Assembly: GCA_023439835.1 (NCBI GenBank)
Contig: JAEXUW010000011.1
Span: forward strand, 58,152 to 122,151
Direction of reading: 5' to 3'
Length of the DNA: 64,000 nt
Source of the DNA: Bacillota bacterium
Lineage (GTDB): Bacteria > Bacillota > Clostridia > Oscillospirales > Ruminococcaceae
Shown: piece after piece, positions 33,215-42,052 of the stretch
How positions within the stretch are numbered: position 1 is the first letter of the stretch
Layout of the letters: every line of letters begins with the position of its first letter
Made by a program: the position numbers and the translations under genes
Notes under the pieces: model-generated
The model's database searches: none
Told to the model about the DNA's origin: nothing
The model's input: the letters and a program-made list of their open reading frames with translations, nothing else

Positions 33215-34642
33215 ATGGAGGAAACAATTTTCAGCGCTGGAATTGATATAGGAACATCAACGACACAGCTGATTTTCTCACGACTTAAAATGGAAAACAC
33301 CGCAGGCTATGGCATGACGCCTAAAATTGAGATAATCTCAAAGGAGGTTGTTTTCAAAAGCCGTGTTCATTTTACCCCATTGATTTCTGACAGCGAAATA
33401 GACGCTGAAGGAGTGAGGCGAATTATCGAACACGAATATGAAAACGCCGGATTTAAGCCGTCTGACATTTCCACAGGTGCTGTAATAATAACAGGTGAAA
33501 CCTCACGAAAAAGAAACGCAAGGGCGGTATGTGGCGCTGTATCAGATTTTGCGGGTGATTTTGTGGCGGCATCAGCCGGCCCTGACCTTGAATCGCTTTT
33601 GGCGGGAAAAGGCTCAGGCTGTGCTCTCTTGTCCGAAAAAAGCGGAATGCTCACCTGTAATTTTGATATCGGGGGCGGCACGACAAATATATGCTGTTTT
33701 TTTAACGGTGAGGCTGTTTCTACTGCTTGTCTTGATATAGGCGGACGGCTTGTTAGGCTTGACGCTGACAGACGGGTTACATACATTTCAAATAAACTAA
33801 AGCTTCTCATTTCATATCATGACATAGTGCTTGAAAAGGGCGAGCTTTTAACCGTTCAAAAGGCGACGCAGATATGCGATGTAATGGCAGGGGTTATTTT
33901 TCAATCGGTGGGCTTGCGGTATCAAAACGAGGATTTGTCATTAATGCAGACTAACCACGGGCTTGACCTTCCCCTTATGCCTGAAATATTTACGTTTTCA
34001 GGGGGAGTGGCAGACTGTATATACAATGATTATGACAACCCTTTTGAATTCGGTGACATAGGGGTAATTCTCGGAAGAGTCATCAAAAGCTCACACGAAT
34101 TCAATAGTATCAAAACTGAAAAGCCGCTTGAAACCATGCGTGCAACCGTCATCGGCGCGGGAAATTTCTGTGTGGAGCTTTCGGGGAGCACTATAGAATT
34201 TTCATGCTGTGACTTCCCCTATAAAAACATACCAGTGTTAAGACTGACGCTTGAAGGTGAATGCTGTATTGATTCACTAAGAAATAAAGCCGCTGAGAAA
34301 ATAAAGGCTTATCTTAAAAGTCAAGAGGAAGCTTGTGTCTTTGCGCTTTCAATGAAGGGAATAGAATGCCCTTCGTATGAACAGATTGAAAGGCTTGCCG
34401 ATGAATTTTCGTCTTTGCTCAATCAAGGCTTTTATAAAAATGCACCGCTGATTATCGTCACACAAAGTGATATGGCAAAGGCTCTGGGGCAGGCGGTAAG
34501 AAGAAAAATCCCAAAGGGACAGCCCATTTTATGCATTGACTCGATTGCCTGCTATGACGGCGATTATATTGATGTCGGAACACCGGTTATGAACGCAAAG
34601 GCTGTTCCTGTCGCTGTTAAAACCCTCATATTCTCTGAATAG
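33215..34642 (+). CDS. eutA: Ethanolamine ammonia-lyase reactivase
   Basis: A 475-residue ASKHA-fold chaperone that exchanges damaged cobalamin out of EutBC using ATP. The phosphate-1 loop is AGIDIGTSTTQLIFS, a second nucleotide loop is CNFDIGGGTTNICCFFNGE, and GVILGRVIKSS / VIGAGNF match EutA. Start ATG 33215 (GGTG upstream); a GTG at 33206 overlaps the previous stop. Adjacent to eutB and eutC in the canonical order A-B-C. Confidence 0.92.
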   Translation: MEETIFSAGIDIGTSTTQLIFSRLKMENTAGYGMTPKIEIISKEVVFKSRVHFTPLISDSEIDAEGVRRIIEHEYENAGFKPSDISTGAVIITGETSRKRNARAVCGAVSDFAGDFVAASAGPDLESLLAGKGSGCALLSEKSGMLTCNFDIGGGTTNICCFFNGEAVSTACLDIGGRLVRLDADRRVTYISNKLKLLISYHDIVLEKGELLTVQKATQICDVMAGVIFQSVGLRYQNEDLSLMQTNHGLDLPLMPEIFTFSGGVADCIYNDYDNPFEFGDIGVILGRVIKSSHEFNSIKTEKPLETMRATVIGAGNFCVELSGSTIEFSCCDFPYKNIPVLRLTLEGECCIDSLRNKAAEKIKAYLKSQEEACVFALSMKGIECPSYEQIERLADEFSSLLNQGFYKNAPLIIVTQSDMAKALGQAVRRKIPKGQPILCIDSIACYDGDYIDVGTPVMNAKAVPVAVKTLIFSE

Positions 34643-34656
34643 AAAGGAGGCTTTTT

Positions 34657-36018
34657 GTGAAGCTAAGCTGTAAATTATACGGGAAAACATATGAATTTAA
34701 AACCGTCAAAGAGGTTTTGGCTAAGGCTAATGAGCAAAAAAGCGGCGATGAGCTTGCTTTGCTTGCCGCTGAAAACCCGCGTGAGCGTATCGCCGCAAAG
34801 CTTGTGCTGAGCGAGCTCACCGTTTCTGATTTGCGTGAAAATCCCGCTGTGCCCTATGAAGAGGATGAGGTCACACGAATAATTCAGGATGATATAGATG
34901 AAGAAGTTTATCGCAAATTTTCGGGAATGTCAATCGGTGAGCTTCGTGAATGGGTTTTGAGTGATGACACGTCTGGCGAGATGATACTTGAGGCTTCAAA
35001 AGGGCTGACAAGTGAGGTTATTGCCGGAGTAGCAAAGATAATGGACAATTTAGACCTTGTTTATGGTGCGAAAAAAATAGAGGTTACCTCTCACTGCAAC
35101 ACCACTCTGGGAAAACGGGGGACTTTTTCGTCAAGACTTCAGCCGAATCATCCCACAGACAACGTCAAGGGCGTGACCGCCTCGCTTCTTGAGGGGTTAA
35201 GTTTCGGGATTGGCGATGCAGTTTTAGGTCTGAACCCAGCGATTGACACCGTTGAAAGCACAACGGCGATTCTTGAGCTTTTAAACGACGTTAAAAACAG
35301 GTATAAAATACCCACTCAAACCTGCGTGCTTTCTCACGTTTCAACACAGATGAAAGCCGTCGATAAGGGAGTTCCGGCGGATTTATGCTTTCAGTCGATA
35401 GCCGGCTCACAAAAAGCCCTTGAATCCTTTGGCACAAACGTCCAGATGCTTATCGACGCAAATAAGCTTATGGCGGAAAAAAGTACGGCTTCTGGGCCGA
35501 ATTATATGTATTTTGAAACAGGTCAGGCATCCGAGCTTTCCTCTGACGCACATTTTGGGACTGATCAGCAGACGATGGAGTGTCGTTGCTATGGGCTTGC
35601 ACGTCACTTCAAGCCGTTTATTGTCAACACTGTTGTCGGCTTTATGGGGCCTGAATACCTTTATGACGGAAGGCAGGTTACTAGAGCTGCTTTAGAGGAT
35701 AATTTCTGCGGGCATATGCACGGAATACCGATGGGGTGCGACTGCTGCTATACAAATCACATGAAGGCTGACCAAAACGACATGCAAAATCTTATCATAC
35801 TCATGGCGTCGGCGGGATGTGCGTATGTTATGGGACTTCCACAAGGCGACGATATAATGCTCATGTATCAAAGCACAGGCTATCATGATATTGCCGCTGT
35901 GCGTGAAATTCTTGGGCTTTCACCGATAGAAGAATTCAAGCAATGGTGTGAAAACATGGGGATAATGAAAAAGGGACGGCTGACATCAATTTCAGGCGAC
36001 CCGAGTATTTTCAGATAG
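34657..36018 (+). CDS. eutB: Ethanolamine ammonia-lyase large subunit
   Basis: A 453-residue TIM-barrel subunit that, with EutC and adenosylcobalamin, converts ethanolamine to acetaldehyde and ammonia. Conserved blocks: HCNTTLGKRGTFSSRLQPNHPTDN, YKIPTQTCVLSHVSTQM, FQSIAGSQKAL, EAGQGSEL-like FETGQASELSSDAHFGTDQQTMECRCYG, and MGCDCCYTNHMKADQND. The GTG start has GGAGG seven bases upstream. No shell-protein (eutK/L/M/N/S) or acetaldehyde dehydrogenase gene is in the window. Confidence 0.97.
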   Translation: MKLSCKLYGKTYEFKTVKEVLAKANEQKSGDELALLAAENPRERIAAKLVLSELTVSDLRENPAVPYEEDEVTRIIQDDIDEEVYRKFSGMSIGELREWVLSDDTSGEMILEASKGLTSEVIAGVAKIMDNLDLVYGAKKIEVTSHCNTTLGKRGTFSSRLQPNHPTDNVKGVTASLLEGLSFGIGDAVLGLNPAIDTVESTTAILELLNDVKNRYKIPTQTCVLSHVSTQMKAVDKGVPADLCFQSIAGSQKALESFGTNVQMLIDANKLMAEKSTASGPNYMYFETGQASELSSDAHFGTDQQTMECRCYGLARHFKPFIVNTVVGFMGPEYLYDGRQVTRAALEDNFCGHMHGIPMGCDCCYTNHMKADQNDMQNLIILMASAGCAYVMGLPQGDDIMLMYQSTGYHDIAAVREILGLSPIEEFKQWCENMGIMKKGRLTSISGDPSIFR

Positions 36019-36030
36019 GGGGAGTAATGA

Positions 36031-36795
36031 ATGAACAGCGATTTAGATATCACCAAAATCCCAATGCAGGAGTTTTCACAGCTTGAAAACCCGTTCTCTC
36101 CCGAAGCTTTTGCGTTATTGAAGAAAGCCACTCCCGCCAGAATAGGAATAGGAAGAAGCGGCGCACGATATAAAACACGTTCAATGCTGAGATTTTTAGC
36201 AGATCAGCAGGCGGCGGCGGACGCTGTATTTTCGGAGGTTTCAGAAAGCGTTGTCAAAAAGCTCGGGCTATTTGAAATAAGGACAAAATGCAGTGATAAA
36301 TACGAGATGCTTACCCGCCCTGATTTGGGGAGGCTCTTTGACGAGGATACTCAGAATATTATTCTTGACAAATGTGTTCATTCGCCTGATGTTCAGCTTT
36401 ATGTGGGCGACGGTCTATGCTCGCCGTCTGTTGAAGCAAATATACCGGATTTGTTAAGACCAATTAAGGCTGCACTTGAATATGAAGGCTATTGTGTGGG
36501 AACACCCTTTTTCGTCAGATACTGTCGTGTGAATACGGCGAGAACTGTTTCAGAGCTTTTAAAGCCTAAGGTAACATGTGTTCTCATCGGTGAACGGCCG
36601 GGGCTTTTAACCTCACAGAGTATGTCGGCATACATGGCTTATGAAGCCTCACATAATATGTCTGAATCAGACTATACCGTTGTATCAAATATAAGCCGAG
36701 CAGGAATGCCCCCTGTTGAGGCCGCCGCGGCAATTGCCGACATAATAAAAGCAATGCTAGAACAAAAAGCAAGCGGATACAGATTAAAAATATAG
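36031..36795 (+). CDS. eutC: Ethanolamine ammonia-lyase small subunit
   Basis: A 254-residue subunit that binds cobalamin with EutB. Conserved stretches: TPARIGIGRSGARYKTRSMLRFLADQQAAADAVF, VQLYVGDGLCSPSVEAN and VTCVLIGERPGLLTSQSMSAYMAY. Its N-terminus is shorter than that of enteric EutC, which is usual in Firmicutes. It starts six bases after GGGGGAG and ends at a strong terminator; it is the last gene of the block begun at phnW. Confidence 0.95.
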   Translation: MNSDLDITKIPMQEFSQLENPFSPEAFALLKKATPARIGIGRSGARYKTRSMLRFLADQQAAADAVFSEVSESVVKKLGLFEIRTKCSDKYEMLTRPDLGRLFDEDTQNIILDKCVHSPDVQLYVGDGLCSPSVEANIPDLLRPIKAALEYEGYCVGTPFFVRYCRVNTARTVSELLKPKVTCVLIGERPGLLTSQSMSAYMAYEASHNMSESDYTVVSNISRAGMPPVEAAAAIADIIKAMLEQKASGYRLKI

Positions 36796-36796
36796 A

Positions 36797-36835
36797 AAAA
36801 CCTGTGGTGTATTACATCACAGGTTTTAATTTTTA
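36797..36835. terminator. Terminator at the end of the eut genes
   Basis: A 13-bp stem (36797-36809 with 36815-36827, one G-T), 5-nt loop, then T-rich sequence to 36835; A-rich before it, so it also serves the convergent gene at 36845. Confidence 0.9.
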
Positions 36836-36844
36836 TTATAATGC

Positions 36845-37780
36845 TTAGGTTTTTCTTTTATTCTTTTTCACTATGCCAGTGAGTATTATTATAGCTGTAA
36901 GAATTAGAATGCCACAAAGTCCAAGTGTAATTATTGTTTTGTTATCCTCATAAAAATCTGAAAAGCTTTTGTCATCATCGTCGTCGTCATCTTCATCGTC
37001 GTTGTCATCTTCATCTTCGTCGTCATCTGCTATTGAAGAATCTTCGTCAATAATTTCTGAGCTGTCATCTTCCGTCAAAGCCGTACTGGTTTGAGGCGGG
37101 GGTTCTGTTACGGCTGTGCTGGTCTGGGCAGGCTCGGGAGTGTATAAGTCGATTGCAGGAGCTGTTCCGTTTGGCTCATAGAAAACAATCGTCTCCACAA
37201 GCTTGTCCTGAATACTTATCATTTCATCGGTTATCTGCCCCGTGAAGCTGTTAAGAACAAAGTTGTATGTATAGCCGTTTATTATCGTATAATACTGTCT
37301 GGACTTCATGTTTGTTGTAGTTGTTGTAAAATTAATAATCATGAATTTAGCCTGACTATGATTATACACAGTGAATTCTTCGGAATAAACTCTGCTTGTT
37401 CCTGAAGCTTCACTCACCTGATTTAAAACAGTTAGAATTGAAGATAATTGGTCATCCGCATAATCATTTAAATTGTCAATCATTCCATTCATATTCATAG
37501 TGGTAAGTACAATCTCACACTCGCCTGTGGGTATAATTGAGTTATAGTAGATATTAGATGAAAAATAGTGATTTCTAAGTGCTTCAAAATCAGTGATTCC
37601 AAGCTTTGAAACCCAAGGGTCACTGCTATCGGTTGTTCTGGTGAATGTTGCCCAGCCTTCGGGCGAGGTTACGCTTACACCAATTTGTTGAAAATGATAT
37701 ACATGACTAACAGCAAGCGCAGGAATAGAAAAACTAATGACAACAATAGAAGCAAATAATGATAATAACAGTTTTTTCAT
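36845..37780 (-). CDS. Secreted, membrane-anchored protein with acidic linker
   Basis: A 311-residue protein of unknown function: signal peptide (1-23), an extracellular alpha/beta domain (about 28-205) starting YHFQQIGVSVTSPEGWATFTR that resembles PsbP/DcrB-like folds, a Pro/Thr linker, a run rich in Asp and Glu (about 235-270), a transmembrane helix and a basic tail (KKNKRKT). The lipoprotein at 44463 has a similar start (VVTIPSNWEVVG...). GGAGG is seven bases from the ATG. Confidence 0.75.
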   Translation of the reverse strand: MKKLLLSLFASIVVISFSIPALAVSHVYHFQQIGVSVTSPEGWATFTRTTDSSDPWVSKLGITDFEALRNHYFSSNIYYNSIIPTGECEIVLTTMNMNGMIDNLNDYADDQLSSILTVLNQVSEASGTSRVYSEEFTVYNHSQAKFMIINFTTTTTNMKSRQYYTIINGYTYNFVLNSFTGQITDEMISIQDKLVETIVFYEPNGTAPAIDLYTPEPAQTSTAVTEPPPQTSTALTEDDSSEIIDEDSSIADDDEDEDDNDDEDDDDDDDKSFSDFYEDNKTIITLGLCGILILTAIIILTGIVKKNKRKT

Positions 37781-37804
37781 GGTAAAACCTCCAAATCAAT
37801 TATA

Positions 37805-37833
37805 ATAATAACATTAAATATAATATTTATCAA
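37805..37833 (-). promoter_or_regulatory. Promoter of the acidic membrane protein
   Basis: Minus strand TTGATA (37833-37828), 17-bp spacer, TATTAT (37810-37805). Confidence 0.6.
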
Positions 37834-37993
37834 GCAAAATATTATATTTATTCAAAATTTTAGTATTTAGGCTTTTCTAAGAAAGCGTATATTTTTCTTT
37901 TTAAAAACAATACTATTTATGTGCTGTCAGGTTAAATTAAGAGAAAAAATAAAACAGAAATTACTTTTTGTTAAGAAAAATATACAAGATATC

Positions 37994-38046
37994 TTCTTTG
38001 TATGAAAAAACAATGGGCAATAGCTTTTTTCTTATTATACAAAGAA
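37994..38046 (+). repeat. Long imperfect hairpin upstream of spoIVB
   Basis: TTCTTTGTAT (37994-38003) pairs with ATACAAAGAA (38037-38046), and GAAAAAA (38004-38010) with TTTTTTC (38025-38031), leaving a 5-nt bulge and a 14-nt loop. The rest of 37834-38125 is AT-rich and I could not place a clear sporulation promoter. Confidence 0.5.
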
Positions 38047-38125
38047 AATAATACTTTCAAAAGTGATTATATTTTCGCCGGTTATGCAGATATTAAGACA
38101 AGTGATAAACTCGAGGAGGAGATTT

Positions 38126-39349
38126 ATGAGAAATTTTGTCAGAGCGATATCGTCACTTGTTATTACGGGAATTGTCGCTGTATCGGGAATTACGGGATAT
38201 TATATGTACAATCTTCCCGACAGCTTTTATGTATCTAAGGGAACACAGCTGAAGCTTTCATGCGGATTTGAAATTTCCGCACAAGGCAGTCAGAATATCA
38301 TGCTAGTTAATACTGGCGGTGAAAAATTCACAGGAAATGAAGTTACGTTAAAACTTTTCGGAATCGTCCCTATTAAAAATGTAAGGGTGAGCGAGGTTGA
38401 CAGGCCGGTGCTTGTTCCGGGCGGAAACCCTTTTGGAATTAAGCTGATAACTGAAGGGGTAATGGTAATAGGCGTTTCGCAGGTTGACAGCTGTGACGGG
38501 GAAGTTTGTCCGGCAAGCACAAGCGGGATAAAGGTCGGTGATGTGATTATTTCAATTAATGGAAAGCCGGTTACTTCAAATACTGCTATAGAAGACGCTA
38601 TAACAAAAAGTCAGGGCGAGGATGTGGTGGTGAAAATCCGAAGAAGCTCAAAGGATGTCGAGGTAATACTTACTCCGGCATATTCACTTTCAGACGCCTG
38701 TTATAGAGCTGGAATGTTTGTCAGGGACAGCTCGGCAGGAATAGGAACCATCACATTTTATGACCCTAACACAGAAATGTTCGGTGGCTTGGGACATGCA
38801 GTTTGCGATGTTGATACAGGCGAAATTTTACCGCTTCATTCGGGACAGGTTGTGGCGGTGACAATTAACGGAGTTCATAAGGGACAGCCAGGGCATCCCG
38901 GGGAACTTGTCGGAAGCTTTGTTTCAAGCCTGTCAATCGGAAGCCTTCTTTTAAACAATCAGTCGGGATTATTCGGCGAGCTTGATTCAGCACCAAACTC
39001 TTCACCGGCAATACCAATGGCATATCGTCAGGAAATAAAAGAGGGTCACGCAACTATTCTAACCACGCTAAAAGGAAATTCACCAAAAGAGTATGATATT
39101 GAAATTGAGAGCATCGACTTAAAGAGCAGTGACGAATATAAAAATATGGTTATAAAAGTGACCGACCCTGAGCTTCTTGACGAAGCGGGAGGAATTTTGC
39201 AGGGAATGTCGGGAAGCCCCATTCTTCAAAACGGGAAAATTGTCGGCGCCGTCACTCACGTTTTTGTCAATGACCCGTCAAAAGGCTATGGAATTTTCGT
39301 CGATACAATGTATAATTATTCAGAACAATTAGGAAATCAGGCAGCTTAA
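38126..39349 (+). CDS. spoIVB: SpoIVB serine peptidase
   Basis: Sporulation protease (S55 family, 407 residues) secreted by the forespore to trigger pro-sigma-K processing. N-terminal anchor (about 7-28), a PDZ domain (about 105-185, with GIKVGDVIISINGKPV), then the peptidase with His224 in FGGLGHAVCD and the serine motif GMSGSP at 360-365. The ATG at 38126 has GAGGAGG seven bases upstream; the frame to 38063 lacks a site. It lies directly upstream of spo0A, the same order as in Bacillus and Clostridium. Confidence 0.95.
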   Translation: MRNFVRAISSLVITGIVAVSGITGYYMYNLPDSFYVSKGTQLKLSCGFEISAQGSQNIMLVNTGGEKFTGNEVTLKLFGIVPIKNVRVSEVDRPVLVPGGNPFGIKLITEGVMVIGVSQVDSCDGEVCPASTSGIKVGDVIISINGKPVTSNTAIEDAITKSQGEDVVVKIRRSSKDVEVILTPAYSLSDACYRAGMFVRDSSAGIGTITFYDPNTEMFGGLGHAVCDVDTGEILPLHSGQVVAVTINGVHKGQPGHPGELVGSFVSSLSIGSLLLNNQSGLFGELDSAPNSSPAIPMAYRQEIKEGHATILTTLKGNSPKEYDIEIESIDLKSSDEYKNMVIKVTDPELLDEAGGILQGMSGSPILQNGKIVGAVTHVFVNDPSKGYGIFVDTMYNYSEQLGNQAA

Positions 39350-39365
39350 CAGATGAGAGCAAAGA

Positions 39366-39396
39366 AAAAGAGGAGGGAAACAACTCCTCTTTTCAT
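39366..39396 (+). terminator. Terminator of spoIVB
   Basis: A 9-bp stem (39367-39375 with 39384-39392) with T-rich end. Sequence from here to 39729 is AT-rich and holds no gene; a stretch at 39524-39549 loosely resembles a sigma-H promoter but is not convincing. Confidence 0.75.
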
Positions 39397-39729
39397 TTAA
39401 AGAATCTCATTATATAATGATTAAGTTTTTGAAGTGTGCTTTTGTTAAACGGCAAAAATCATTAAACAAATGAATGTGCTGATGAATAATCACTCTCTAA
39501 ATTGTTTGTGCTGGAAAATAGAAAAAGGATAATAAGTCTTCTCCATTAATTTCAAATTGTTTAAAATAATAAATATATTATGAATTTTCTATAAATATGC
39601 AATATTATTAAAGCAAACTATTGAACTTTAAATGAAAATATTTTATAATAAATTTATAACACTGACAAGATATGTAATTTAAGATTAAAAGAATATTTGG
39701 GAAAATGTGTAAAAAAATGAAAAAAGGTA

Positions 39730-39758
39730 TTGCAATTCTCTTTTTAATATGTTAAAAT
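39730..39758 (+). promoter_or_regulatory. Promoter of spo0A
   Basis: TTGCAA (39730-39735), 17-bp spacer, TAAAAT (39753-39758), ending 30 bases before the ATG. No Spo0A box is visible next to it. Confidence 0.7.
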
Positions 39759-39788
39759 ATGGAAGAAAAGAAAAACGGAGGGGATATT

Positions 39789-40571
39789 ATGAACAGTAAA
39801 GTAAAGGTTTTAATCGGTGATGACAGCGCAGAATATGGCATAGCGTATGCCAACACGCTCAGGACAATGGGATTTTTTGTGGTTGCAAGGCCAAAGGATG
39901 GGCTTGCGCTTTTTGACGCTATTAAAAACGAAATGCCTGATGTTGTTGTTATTGATGCAATTATGCCAAATCTTGACGCAATCGAGCTGATGAAGAAGAT
40001 TAACGTCAGCGTTTATAAAAAGCCTGTTTTCATTGTTGTCAGTACATACGACAATCCTTTCATTGAAAAACAGGTGATGGAAAACGGCGCATCTTATTTT
40101 ATGCTAAAGCCGTTTGAAGTCAAGACGCTAGGCGATAGAATCTCATCACTTCTCGGAAAGGATGGGCAGAGCGACCAGGGCATAAGCTTTCAGAAGAATT
40201 CTCAGGCAACTAACCTTGAAGTTGTTGTTACTGACATTATTCATCAGATTGGTGTGCCGGCGCATATTAAAGGCTATCACTATTTAAGAGAAGCTATTAT
40301 GCAGTCTGTGCTTGACGCAAACAAGCTTGAAAGTGTCACTAAGGTGCTTTATCCAAGCGTCGCAAAAAAGTTCCAGACGACATCGTCAAGAGTTGAGAGA
40401 GCTATCCGTCACGCTATTGAAATCGCATGGGACAGGGGCAATCTTGACACGCTCAATTCATTTTTCGGCTATACGGTTAATACCGGAAAAGGCAAGCCGA
40501 CAAACAGTGAATTTGTTGCTCTTATTACCGATAAAATCCGCCTGAAATATAAAGGCGCACTTCTGGCATAA
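39789..40571 (+). CDS. spo0A: Sporulation master regulator Spo0A
   Basis: Response regulator of 260 residues that commits the cell to sporulation. Receiver domain (5-120): acidic pair Asp11/Asp12, phosphoacceptor Asp56 in VVIDAIMPNLD, Lys107 in FMLKPFE. The C-terminal effector (about 150-258) has the Spo0A-specific helices IHQIGVPAHIKGYHYLREAI and SSRVERAIRHAIEIAWDRGN...KPTNSEFVALITDKIRL. The ATG at 39789 is five bases after GGAGGGG; the frame to 39759 starts within the -10 region. Confidence 0.98.
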   Translation: MNSKVKVLIGDDSAEYGIAYANTLRTMGFFVVARPKDGLALFDAIKNEMPDVVVIDAIMPNLDAIELMKKINVSVYKKPVFIVVSTYDNPFIEKQVMENGASYFMLKPFEVKTLGDRISSLLGKDGQSDQGISFQKNSQATNLEVVVTDIIHQIGVPAHIKGYHYLREAIMQSVLDANKLESVTKVLYPSVAKKFQTTSSRVERAIRHAIEIAWDRGNLDTLNSFFGYTVNTGKGKPTNSEFVALITDKIRLKYKGALLA

Positions 40572-40588
40572 GATATCTAACAGAGAAA

Positions 40589-40625
40589 GGGAGAGTGGCG
40601 AAAGCCGACTCTCCTATTTTTTTGT
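40589..40625. terminator. Terminator between spo0A and the flavin reductase-like gene
   Basis: Stem 40590-40599 with 40604-40614 (one bulged base), GAAA tetraloop, then seven or more T. The last stem base is the stop region of the convergent gene. Confidence 0.85.
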
Positions 40626-41117
40626 TATTGTTTTGATAATTTCGCCGGTGAAAACAACGTGATAGTCTTGAAGCGGGTAATTTGTAAGAAGACCTTTGTC
40701 GATGAAGCAGTCAGCCCTTAGCTCTTGACGGTACAGCTTTTTGCATATCAGTGTAGTGTCCGCCTGTTCAAAGGTTGTTGTGCCGTCAATAAATACGGGT
40801 TCAAGTCCCGTCTGTTCTGTTTTATTAACATCTTTTCCCGAATGCGCGCCGCAGTATTTCAGTGCGTCACGATATTCCTCACCATAAAAGCTCAGCGTAA
40901 AATGCTCACTATTATCAAGGAATGAAAGCGTATGTCTTTGTGGTCTGACCACAACGGTGGCAACGTTCTTGCCCCACATTACGCCGAGTCCGCCCCATGA
41001 AGCGGTCATCATATTATAACCATCTTCATCTCCCGCCGTAATCAGCATCCAGCCTTGCCCTATCATTTTAAACGGATTCGCTTCGATTTCGGTTAACTTT
41101 ATCTCTTTGAATTCCAT
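40614..41117 (-). CDS. Flavin reductase-like (FMN-binding split-barrel) protein
   Basis: A 167-residue flavin-binding protein: MITAGDEDGYNMMTASWGGLGVMWGKNVATVVVRPQRHTLSFL and FTLSFYGEEYRDALKYCGAHSGKDVNK are typical of the clostridial branch of the flavin reductase family. Role unknown; probably FMN binding and electron transfer. A GGAGG precedes the ATG. It stands alone between two terminators and promoters. Confidence 0.9.
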   Translation of the reverse strand: MEFKEIKLTEIEANPFKMIGQGWMLITAGDEDGYNMMTASWGGLGVMWGKNVATVVVRPQRHTLSFLDNSEHFTLSFYGEEYRDALKYCGAHSGKDVNKTEQTGLEPVFIDGTTTFEQADTTLICKKLYRQELRADCFIDKGLLTNYPLQDYHVVFTGEIIKTITKK

Positions 41118-41189
41118 ATCAATACCTCCTTATACTTATATTATTATACACTGTTTTAATTAAAACTGATACCGATTTTTAAGAAAATA

Positions 41190-41218
41190 TTGTAATTTAA
41201 ATAAAAATGCTATATAAT
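41190..41218 (+). promoter_or_regulatory. Promoter of the TIM-barrel gene
   Basis: TTGTAA (41190-41195), 17-bp spacer, TATAAT (41213-41218). Confidence 0.75.
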
Positions 41219-41277
41219 ACTCACTGTACAACTATTTTTATAAAATGATGAATTACAAGAAAGAGGAGATGAAAAAA

Positions 41278-41955
41278 ATGGGGAACAAGAATCCTCCGCA
41301 GGTTAGCGGAACACTTAGAAAATTTGCACTTAGGGTACCGGAAATAATTAAGGAGTGCAGCGGAATAATAATATTCGGAAAGCGCATAAAGTCCTTGGTT
41401 TTTACCACAGATATTTGTATAATCAGAAACGTAAATGCTGATGCTGTTATTGCGGTTTACCCCTTTACTCCACAGCCTATTATTACACAAGCAGTAATGC
41501 TTGCGGCGGATATTCCTGTTTTTGCGGGAGTGGGCGGCGGACTGACTCAAGGCGTCAGGGTTTATAATCTTGCGCTTCATGCTGAATTTCAGGGCGCAAT
41601 GGGCGTTGTAGTCAATGCACCGACTTCAAACGAGGTTGTTAAAAACGTATCCGAGGCAATTGACATTCCGGTTGTTGTTACTGTTGTTAATGAAAATGAA
41701 GATATTGATGCTAGAATTGAAGCGGGTGCAACAATTTTTAACGTTTCGGCTGCTTCAAAAACACCGCAGATTGTCAGAAAAATCCGTGAGAAGTATCCTG
41801 AGTTTCCGATTATTGCAACAGGCGGCCCGACCGATGAGTCTATTCTTGAGACAATAAAGGTGGGTGCGAACGCAATTACCTGGACACCGCCGTCAAACGG
41901 CGAGGTTTTTAAGGATATTATGGATGCATATAGGCAGAATAAACCCCATCCATAA
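41278..41955 (+). CDS. Putative TIM-barrel protein, uncharacterised clostridial family
   Basis: A 225-residue protein with alternating beta-alpha units ending in glycine-rich phosphate-type loops: FAGVGGGLTQGVRVYNLALHAEF, VVVNAPTSNEVVKNVSEAIDIPVVVTVVNENEDIDARIEAGATIFNVSAA, FPIIATGGPTDESILETIKVGANAITWTPPS. Close homologues are often just named hydrolase; the fold looks like ThiG/HisF-type barrels. I know no proven reaction. The ATG at 41278 is nine bases from GAGGAG. It is followed by the argG regulatory region. Confidence 0.7.
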   Translation: MGNKNPPQVSGTLRKFALRVPEIIKECSGIIIFGKRIKSLVFTTDICIIRNVNADAVIAVYPFTPQPIITQAVMLAADIPVFAGVGGGLTQGVRVYNLALHAEFQGAMGVVVNAPTSNEVVKNVSEAIDIPVVVTVVNENEDIDARIEAGATIFNVSAASKTPQIVRKIREKYPEFPIIATGGPTDESILETIKVGANAITWTPPSNGEVFKDIMDAYRQNKPHP

Positions 41956-41957
41956 TA

Positions 41958-42052
41958 TGCATAAATGAATATATATGCACAATATACATACTACAATGCA
42001 TAAAAATAATTTTTTATGCAAAAAGTATTGACAAACATGAATATTGATGTAT
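41958..42052. promoter_or_regulatory. ARG-box-like operator cluster upstream of argG
   Basis: Three candidate ArgR sites: TGAATATATATGCA (41966-41979), one change from the TGAAT-W4-ATTCA core; a 24-bp inverted repeat TGCATAAAAA-TAAT-TTTTTATGCA (41997-42020); and TGAATATTGATGTA (42038-42051), weaker, covering the promoter spacer. The cluster suggests arginine-dependent repression. Confidence 0.6.

Noticed and set aside
32340..36035. Cobalamin riboswitch or EutV-type antiterminator hairpins in front of eut genes
   Set aside because: Gaps between these genes are 3-20 bases and contain only ribosome-binding sites.
38002..38238. 78-codon ORF overlapping the start of spoIVB
   Set aside because: No ribosome-binding site, lies over a hairpin arm and most of it is a frame shadow of spoIVB.
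39524..39549. Sigma-H promoter for spo0A
   Set aside because: AGGATAAT followed by TTAAT at 12 bp matches only partly, and it is 240 bp from the start codon; a standard promoter lies closer.
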